Shown piece after piece: positions 56,838 through 64,000 of a stretch of 64,000 nt of DNA. Source of the stretch: Piezodorus guildinii (lineage: Eukaryota; Arthropoda; Insecta; Hemiptera; Pentatomidae); contig CM041298.1 in assembly GCA_023052935.1 (NCBI GenBank), positions 25,128,961 through 25,192,960 of the forward strand, read 5' to 3'. Each line of letters begins with the position of its first letter. Within the stretch, counting starts at the first letter, position 1. Both the position numbers and the translations under genes were made by a program. The notes beneath the pieces are model-generated. The model saw only the letters and a list, made by a program, of their open reading frames with translations. It did not search any database and was not told the origin of the DNA.

Positions 56838-56895
56838 CGCAGTGGTCTGCAAACTTACTGGCCAAAGGGCCAAATATATACATTACAACAATTTA
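56838..56895 (+). repeat. Lone hAT-like terminus
   Basis: CAGTGGTCTGCAAACTTACT then GGCCAAAGGGCC matches the usual CAGTGGTCTGCAAAC type of hAT end. No partner end or duplication was found. Confidence 0.45.
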
Positions 56896-56898
56896 AAA

Positions 56899-58677
56899 AA
56901 ATCTGGTGCGGGCAACAAAAGAATTTCACTTACCTTTGTTGATATAATATCGGTTAAAGAATTTTCAAATACAGTTAGGAATAAAAATGAGTGAAACCAT
57001 TAAAGAATTAATTAAATGGAATTTCTATAGAAACATGTGTTTTATTATAAAATCTATTATATTATTATCTGAAATAAGCAGTTAGCTTTATAGGCTTTTC
57101 ATAACTCATTATTAATCTTTATAAACCTGTGTATTAGATAATAATATTTTTTCTAAAATCTTAAGGTATCCTAAGGTTTATTATACACCTATATTACTAT
57201 TCTTGAGTTCGAAAACACAAAAATCTGGTGCGGGCAACACACGACTTTCACTTACCTCGATTTTTAAAATCAATGAAAGAATTTTCAAATACAGTTAGAG
57301 ATAAAAATACGTGAAACTATTAAGGAATTAATCAAATTGAATTTATATATAAACATGTGTTTTATTAAAAAATCTTTTATATTATTATCTGAAATAAGCA
57401 GTTAGCTTTATAGGCTTTTCATAACTCATTATTAATCTTTATAAACCTGTGTATTAGATAATAATATTTTTTCTAAAATCTTAAGGTATCCTAAGGTTTA
57501 TTATACACCTATATTACTATTCTTGAGTTCGAAAACACAAAAATCTGGTGCGGGCAACACACGACTTTCACTTACCTCGATTTTTAAAATCAATGAAAGA
57601 ATTTTCAAATACAGTTAGAGATAAAAATACGTGAAACTATTAAGGAATTAATCAAATTGAATTTATATATAAACATGTGTTTTATTAAAAAATCTTTTAT
57701 ATTATTATCTAAAATAATCAGTTAGTTTTATCTTCTTCTCATCACTCTCTATTAACTTCTAAAAGCTTGTGTATGAGATGATATTTTTTCTAAAATCTTT
57801 AGCTTTCCAACGGTATATCATACATGTATATTACTGCTCTTATGTTCAAAAACGAAAAATTTCATTAAAAATATATTTTTTCTGTTTTCTCCTTTAGTTG
57901 GGTATCGAATTTATTCAATTTATATATTTACCTGTTTTTCATCAGCGCTAACAAGATAATCTAGTTATTATTATTGAATTTAAAAAATTAAAGGTACTTT
58001 AGAGGAAGAAAATTTAAAATATCGGCATTTAAGCCCTGTCAGACCATTTTTATCCAAATAAAACCTACATGATATTAAAGCCCATTTAATTTTACATCGA
58101 TATAGCGAGTTTTATCAAAATCGTCGGAACCGTTTTTGAGAAAATCGAAAAAAGGTGCAAAATGCATGGTATAAAGTGCCTCTTCTGGTAAGCTCATTTT
58201 GATGAAAAAAGTTTTGTCACGTCTCGGGCGTATAGTTGTCTTAAATATGAAAATTTCAGTTTAATAGGACTTTTCGTTTCCGCCCGGGAGTTACCACACA
58301 CACACACAGACCTTTTTGCGGGACTTGGTTATTTGGACTCAGGGGATCCTATAACGTGTATTTCCGTTGAAAACTGGAATTTGAAAATTTTCACGATAGC
58401 AATACTTTCCACTACTATATATAGTAAGTGAAAGTAAAAATTCACGAAAACAATACTTTCCCTTAACATATATTTCATATATACGTATTTAATTTCAGTT
58501 TAATAGGACTTTTCGTTTCCGCCCGGGAGTTACCACACACACACACAGACCTTTTTGCGGGACTTGGTTATTTGGACTCAGGGGACCCTAAAACGTGTAT
58601 TTCCGTTGAAAACTGGAATTCGAAAATTTTCACGATCGCAATACTTTCCTTACTATATATAGTAAGTGAAAGTAAAA
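56899..58677 (+). repeat. Repeat A tandem cluster (320-bp expansion)
   Basis: The 5' segment starts three times, at 56899, 57221 and 57541, so the period is 320-322 bp. 57069-57220 and 57389-57540 look identical, and the units at 57221 and 57541 stay nearly identical for over 300 bp. The third unit runs on as a complete 900-bp repeat A, to AGTAAGTGAAAGTAAAAA at 58440. A second, ~240-bp duplication of the 3' end follows (58490-58677). Confidence 0.93.
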
Positions 58678-58765
58678 ATTGTATTAAAAAAATATTTTTG
58701 CAGTTTTCTCCTTTAGTTGCATATCGAATCGGTTCAACTTATATATTTTCCTATCTTTCATCAAT

Positions 58766-59653
58766 TTATTTTTTTATTTTTTTTAAATTTATTTATTTAA
58801 AGAAATTTACAACTGTATTAAATAAATACAACAAGTAAATAGGCTTTATACATGATTAGTACACATGGTAGTCCTGAGAAGAAACTACCCATTGGTAGCA
58901 CTCCAATGTCTTATGTTAGGAAATCTTTTGGCCATCTTCTTTTAAGGCGCCTCGGTGGGTTGTCGGGAATAGATATGGAGGAGAGGTCACGGATAAGCGG
59001 GTTTGAGTGGGCAGGGAGTTAAGAATGAAAAGAGGTATATCTGTAACGGGCCAAGTCTTCAACTAATGGGATATTTAGGTCTTTATGGATGATTTTATTA
59101 GTAACAAAGTAAGGACCATTGAGTATTTTACGAAGGATTTTGGACTGTAAGGATTAGATGCGAGAGGAATTCGATGGTTTAGTAGACCCCCATAGCTCAA
59201 TGCCATAGGTCCAAATAGGCCTGATAATTGTGATATAAATGAGTTTTTTGTAGTAAGTAGGGAGTTTTGAGCGTTTGTCAGGTAAGTACAGGAGTAAGTA
59301 GGATATTACTAAAGGATACGGTGGGGCAGGAAGTCATAGGCTTACGACGTAGAGTGAAGGTGATTTGATGGGATTTATTACGATTTATTTTGATTCTCCA
59401 GTTTTGACACCATTCTTCAATGGCTGATAGATGGTTCTGTAGGATTTGAGATGCAGTAACAGGATCACTATTCACAGATAACACACATGTGTCATCGGCG
59501 TAGGAAGTAAGGATAGTGCTAGGATGGGAGGGAATATCAGCTGTATACACCGTGTAAAGGATCGGACCCAAGATACTATGGTTAACTTTGAAGGTTCTAT
59601 CAGAGAGATAGGAACGAATTAATAGGAAGTACGCTGGAGAGAGGAATTGACGG
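58766..59653 (-). mobile_element. Jockey-family LINE, 0.89 kb, with TSD and internal deletion
   Basis: Minus-strand, 5'-truncated copy in repeat A, flanked by an 8-bp duplication TCATCAAT (58758-58765 and 59654-59661). The T-rich left edge is the poly(A) tail. Confidence 0.9.
58900..59653 (-). pseudogene. Jockey ORF2 remnant (RT core to C-terminus)
   Basis: 59278-59571 translates to GPILYTVYTADIPSHPSTIL, TSYADDTCVLSVNSDPVTAS, WCQNWRIKINRNKSHQITFT and LRRKPMTSCPTVSFSNILL, closely following residues 608-700 of the 862-codon protein. Just after it, near 59280, the sequence jumps to the DKRSK-LP-YYKK block, so the YLGLLLDKRLTW segment (roughly 130 bp) is deleted. The C-terminus follows with frameshifts. 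The YADD box is present but the protein cannot be complete. Confidence 0.88.
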
Positions 59654-60113
59654 TCATCAATGGTAAAAATATAATATGGTTATTTTTAAAGAATCTACAA
59701 AATTAAAGGTACTTGAGAAGAATAAAATTTAAAATATCGGCATTTAAGCCCCGTCAGACCATTTTAATCCAAATGAAACCTACATCATATTTAAGCTGAT
59801 TAAATTTTACATCGATATAGCAAGTTCAATCAAAATCGTTGGTACCGTTTTTGAGAAAATCGTTAAAACGTGCAAAATGCATGGTATAAACTGGCTCTTG
59901 TGGTAAGCCGATTTTGATGAAAAAGTTGCTGTAACATGTCGGGCGTATAGTTGTCTTAAATATGAAATTTGAGTAAGGCAAGATTGTACGTTGTTGTTTT
60001 TATTTTTAGGCACGATTTCAAGTTCTCATCAATATCTTATGACTTCTTATGGACTTCTCAGTTCACTCTTGATAATGTTCATGCTTGAAAAATATTGTTC
60101 GCAATTATATGTA

Positions 60114-61015
60114 TTGGGTGGTGTCACATGAAATGTCCGTTTTCAAGGTAAAAGATTTTTATTAAAAATACGATATGAAAACAAGATAATTTTATTCGAA
60201 GTATTTACCTTCTTTTTCTACACATTTTTTGATCCCCGAACTGAAAAACTATGAGATTTGAAGTGAAACAATATCTGAAAACGCACTTTTCACTTGATCA
60301 TCATTTTCAAAAAGATTTTCTTTCAACTTAAAACGAAGTTGTCTAAATTCCTGAACAGGTGGTAATCTGTTGGAGAAAGTCGGGATAATATGGTTGGTGC
60401 GGAAGAACTTCTTAGCCCAGTTCTTTCAATTTTTGCACGGTATGTTTTGAAACATGAGGTCTTGCTGCCGCTCAGTGAGATCATGAGGTACCCATGTATC
60501 GAGCTTTTTTACTCTCCCAATACACTTTAAATGTCTGGAAACGGTAGATGCACTTGCATTTAGTTGTGCTGAGAGTCCTTTAACTGTTTGGTAGGGGTTT
60601 CCTTCTACTGTATGTTTGAGGACATCGTTGTCTATTACGGACGGAGGTCTTCCTCGGGGCAAGTTTTCCAAGTCGTTATCCCCAGCTGAAAACTTAGCAA
60701 ACCAACAGCGAATGGTCCGTTTTTTAGCACTCCCTTCCCCAAACGCCTTGCAATTATTTCTAGCGGCCTCAGGTGCTGAATGGCCGAGTTTTAACTCGTA
60801 CAAAAATGTTACTCGAAAATCATGTATTTCCATGTTCATATTCAGAGGTATACTAAAAAGTGGGCGTTTGATTGGGAAGCTAATGATTATAATACAAAGG
60901 TAGAAGATTAGTAACTGTTTACTTTAAATATGTAAACATCCGGAAAAAAACAACAGAGACCTGCAAAATCCTTTCAAAAACTATAAAAACAGACATTTCA
61001 TGTGAAACAACCCAA
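60114..61015 (-). mobile_element. mariner element, 902 bp, deletion derivative
   Basis: Imperfect TIRs of about 28 bp (TTGGGTGGTGTCACATGAAA at the left; TTCATGTGAAACAACCCAA at the right) are flanked by TA (60112-60113 and 61016-61017). Same family as 28587-29258 and 61157-61860. Confidence 0.92.
60340..60839 (-). pseudogene. mariner transposase remnant
   Basis: The N-terminal DNA-binding half is well kept from MNMEIHDFRVTFLYELKLGH through RCWFAKFSAGDNDLENLPRG, SVIDNDVLKHTVEGNPYQTV, LNASASTVSRHLKCIGRV and KLDTWVPHDLTERQQDLMFQ. It then loses frame after NIPCKN. Downstream pieces (ELGYE-VLP-like, and a D-L-S-P-T-D-Y-H-like stretch at 60345-60380) are broken. The first catalytic Asp region is deleted. 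Confidence 0.9.
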
Positions 61016-61156
61016 TACATAACGAACATCGAGCTTAATTTTATTAGTTTTGGTAAACGTAAACAAAAACCACGTACAAGCTACCGCCTGACATTGTTTT
61101 GTATATTTTCGGCGAACTTCGGTGTGATACAGCGGCTTAAAACAATATTTTAAATA

Positions 61157-61865
61157 TGAGGTCTCTGTTGTTTTCTTCTGAATGTTTACATATTTTAAGT
61201 AAACAGTTACTAATCCTCTACCTTTGTATTATATACATTAGCTTTCCTACCAATTACCCACTTTTTAGCATACCTCCAAATATGAACATAGAAACACGCG
61301 ATTTTAGAGTAATATTTTTGTACGAGTTTAAACTTGGCAATTCAGCAACCGAGGCCGTTAGAAATATTAGCAACGTTGCGTTTGGAGAAGGGAACGTTAA
61401 TTAACGGACCATTTGCCGTTGGTTTGTTAAGTTTTCAGCTGGGGATACCGACTTGGAAAGCTTGCCCCGAGGAAGACCTCCGTCCGTAATACACAACGAT
61501 GTCCTCAAACATACAGTAGAAGGAAACCCCTACCAAACAGTTAAAGGACTCTCAGCATAGCTAAATGCAGGTGCATCTACCGTTTCCAGACATTTAAAAT
61601 GTATTTGGAAAGTAAAAAAGCTCAATACATGGGTACATCATTTTCTCACTGAGCGGCAGCTAGACCCCATGTTTCAAAACATACTGTGCAAAAATCTGAA
61701 AAAACTGGGCTATGAAGTTCTTCCGCACCCACCATATTCTCTCGACTTGTCTCCAACAGATTACCACCTGTTCAGGAATTAAGACAACTTCGTCAGAGGA
61801 AAACTTTTTGAAAATGATGATCAAGTGAAAAGTGCGTTTTCAGATTTTTTTCACGACTGTTTGAG
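61157..61865 (+). pseudogene. mariner transposase relic, plus strand
   Basis: Same family as the previous element but in opposite orientation, 140 bp away. NIETRDFRVIFLYEFKLGNS (from about 61282), a premature stop after EGNVN, then RWFVKFSAGDTDLESLPRGR, HTVEGNPYQTVKGLS-stop, and after the usual internal deletion ELTERQ-like, LGYEVLPHPPYSLDLSPTD, YHLFRN-stop. The third Asp is present, the first is not. Stops at three or more places. No TIR at either side is recognisable. Confidence 0.87.
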
Positions 61866-62345
61866 TCTAATTTTCCATATACACACCTAAAATAAGTTAG
61901 GGTTTTTTCTACCCTAGATATTTCCTAGAAATTATTTATATGGAACAACGTTTGCCGGATCAGCTAGATTTTTATCATTTTAAGGACTTTATAAAACTAA
62001 GGGCTTAAAAATGTACGATCAACTATTAATCAATTTTAACACCTTTTGTGTCTAATTCCAAAATTTTCACTTGACGGATTAAAAGATGATATGTTATTAT
62101 GATCATAAGAGCATTTAGAATTAATTTTTTTTTTTTGTCAAATCCTACATTATCTTTGAAGGTAATACGAGCATTGATCGGGCCAGAGGGAGAGAGGGTG
62201 GAAGATAAATGCCGAGTTAAAAAAAAACTTGGACCGAGACGCGATCTTCCAATTATTTTATGTAATGTTACTAATCATCTATACGCGCGCTAACCTATTA
62301 AGCCAACTTCTGACCTATAATTACATAATATCAAAGTCCAAATAT
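61866..62345. other. Helitron-like end and spacer
   Basis: 61931-61967, GGAACAACGTTTGCCGGATC then AGCTAG, resembles a known insect Helitron 3' end (plus strand, ending CTAG), but the following host base is A rather than the T expected. The rest is AT-rich. The ORF at 62099-62293 is not supported. Confidence 0.4.
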
Positions 62346-62349
62346 TAAG

Positions 62350-62587
62350 GGACGTGTTCTAGTAGATAAAGTACTATTTTACTGCTCTCAGAATCCTGGG
62401 TTCGATTACCGGCTGTGGCAGAATCATTCTGTTATTTCAGCTCGAGGGTGAACCTCTTTGGGGTAGATCCAGTCTCTATAAGGTGGGTAATCTAAGCCTA
62501 ATCGTCTCATTGCATAGAAACAGTGCCATCTCTATATGTACTAAGCTAAATACTCTTCATGGATTGAAGAGGTACAGTTTTTTTCTC
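62350..62587 (+). repeat. tRNA-derived SINE (family 3), shortened
   Basis: GGACGTGTTCTAGTAGATAA head, B-box GGGTTCGATTACC, GGCTGTGGCAGAATCATTCT body, CTTCATGGATTGAAGAGGTA end and a T-run. The GGTATGGAGACCC block is lost. Confidence 0.83.
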
Positions 62588-63220
62588 TACATATTAGGTA
62601 ACGACAAAAAAAAAATAAGGAAGTAGTAAAAACAGAAAATCAGGAGTAATTATGCGATATACAGAGAGGAATGAATGGATGCGAATAAGATGGAAGAGTA
62701 AGCCTCAATTTAGCAATATAAATTTTAAAACATTGAAATCACTTCTGAAAATTTATCACTATTAAATAAATTATTTTCTGGCCTCAATGTTTCATCCCTT
62801 TTAGCCGGTTCCTTATCTTCGCTAGAATGGCTTTTAAAGTTTTGCCAAAGTTTGAGGCCGCTAAGTGGAGATAAGAGGGTCCTGGGAAAAGTTCTACATG
62901 TGAATAATGAACTCGGTTTTTTGAGTGCCAAGTCTCAAGAGGCTATACTAGTTCTTGAATATCTTTAACCGGAGCTACCTGATCTTTCTCTTTGTTATAT
63001 AAATTACCCTTTACGATTGGGTTTTTCCCCCACTGATTTCTTTCCTTCCAACCGATGGACTGGAACGAAGAAATGAACGATCCTGTAAGTGAGCCTTAGC
63101 AGGTGTTGTAAAGTGGGGTGTAAGAAACGGTGCATTATTCAGCTAAAACTTTTTTCTTACAACATTGCAATAATTGCCAAATTGACTCAGTAAAACATTT
63201 CGATATCTAAGAGTGTTCAT
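62588..63220. other. Apparently unique region, possible short exon
   Basis: No repeat match. The minus ORF 62725-62931 (68 codons) has no known family. At 63055-63084 a pyrimidine-rich tract precedes ATG with ten codons (MDWNEEMNDP) and then GTAAGT, a strong 5' splice donor. Suggestive only. Confidence 0.25.
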
Positions 63221-63224
63221 TTTT

Positions 63225-63670
63225 TTACATTATTTACATAATATACTAATATTTATTTATTCGCATGTATTACAATGTGTCACAATGGACAATAATTTGT
63301 ATTGCTAAAGGATCACATTCATACAACATTTACAAAATAAAAAAAGGGAAAAGTCAAATTACAAAAAAATGAAACCAAACTAAATAAACGTATCAATAAC
63401 AAAATTTGTAGATAAAAAAAATCAAATGCGAGCTTAAAATTAATAAGCAAAACTTTTCATTTCAAACGTAGTATAAAATTTATAATCAGTGGGGGAACCC
63501 TGGACGGAGAGTCCCCTCACTTTGGAAGGACAACAAGTCCAAGGATCCCCGCGCCTCCCCCCTCAGCGGCTTTACTGTTTAGAGCCAGCGGAGGCTAAGG
63601 AGAGCCCATAGCCACAATCACACTTGAGAGGAGAATCTGACTAGTGTCAGAACTCCACAACGTATTTACA
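63225..63670 (-). repeat. Unclassified retroelement 3' region (family L)
   Basis: Homologue of 31795-32240: ATTACAATGTGTCACAATGG-like start, A-rich middle, then CCCTGGACGGAGAGTCCCC, GGATCCCCGCGCCTCC, GAGCCAGCGGAGGCTAAGG and ATCTGACTAGTGTCAGAACT in the same order. It helps confirm that family L is a real repeat. Confidence 0.65.
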
Positions 63671-64000
63671 AAAATCTCGGAGCCACTGCCGTTTCAACCT
63701 TCTAGGTTTTCTTGTTTTGGGTGAGGGGAAATGGTAAGATTGTGCTAGAGTTTTAGGATGATGAATGAGGGGTTTTGGTGGAATTTGGAAAATTTTGATG
63801 GGAAATTTTGTCTGAAATAAATGGAATTATTAATTTTAAAAAAATTGAAAATTTTTAGACAATGGTTTATTATTTAAATGAGAATATTAAGTATAACGCG
63901 TAAGTAGTGTTTATAGGGAAAAGTAATATTAATAGAAAAAAAAATTCAAAAGAAAATAACATACCCCCACTACTAATCTCAAAACGCTATATCTCTGCTA
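63671..64000. other. Spacer at window edge, no gene seen
   Basis: Nothing recognised. Confidence 0.4.

Larger units (their letters stand above)
58678..59975 (+). repeat. Repeat A fragment, split by Jockey copy
   Basis: 58678-58765 (CAGTTTTCTCCTTTAGTTGC and on) continues at 59654-59975 (GGTTATTTTTAAAGAATCTA to GGGCGTATAGTTGTCTTAAA). The TCATCAAT duplication marks the junction. Confidence 0.88.

Overview
The window is eukaryotic, very AT-rich, and made almost wholly of repeats. I could not support any intact host gene, rRNA or true tRNA gene. The transposon mix is a Jockey-clade LINE, R1/I-like LINEs with RNase H and CCHC tails, an RTE-like LINE, a CR1-superfamily LINE, mariner (D34D), a pogo-like element, hAT and Helitron-type non-autonomous elements, and three tRNA-derived SINE families. 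Jockey and R1 lineages point to an arthropod, probably an insect. This is an inference from family knowledge, and I cannot name the species.

Layout. 1-3760 is a satellite array (best-preserved monomer 305 bp). 3861-4155 is a tRNA-SINE. 4560-6240 holds decayed RNase H-bearing LINE pieces. 6240-9950 holds fragments of CR1-like and Jockey LINEs and a Helitron-like end. 10064-12556 is one copy of an abundant ~0.9 kb non-coding repeat (called repeat A here) split by a pogo-like transposon. 13025-15808 is another repeat A copy split by a 1.2 kb Helitron-like element and a LINE tail. 15840-16410 is a LINE fragment split by a SINE. 16916-17745 is a nest of inverted repeats. 17880-20671 is the best gene in the window, a Jockey ORF2 of 862 codons with a poly(A) tail and an 11-bp target duplication. 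20868-25965 holds more repeat A copies, one split by an 1166-bp hAT-type element. 26095-29960 holds Jockey tails, SINEs and a mariner relic. 31160-33815 holds SINEs and LINE tails. 33819-38283 is a foldback-type element (repeat C) with TIRs of about 130 bp, split by a 3.45 kb CR1-like LINE. 38850-41218 is repeat A again. 41262-42160 is a mariner with 29-bp TIRs. 42590-49285 holds repeat families and a CR1-like fragment. 49754-56150 is RTE-like and R1-like LINEs. 56838-59975 is repeat A, including a 320-bp tandem expansion. 60114-61860 has two mariner relics facing away from each other. The rest is SINE and LINE debris.

The elements do not form a pathway. The order is historical: repeat A and repeat C are older layers, and pogo, Helitron, hAT, Jockey, R1/I and RTE elements later landed inside them, many with readable target-site duplications. 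Part of repeat A is also recognisable inside the satellite monomer.

Limits: boundaries of decayed fragments are judged by eye and may be off by tens of bases. Clade names for LINEs rest on motif recognition, not on trees.
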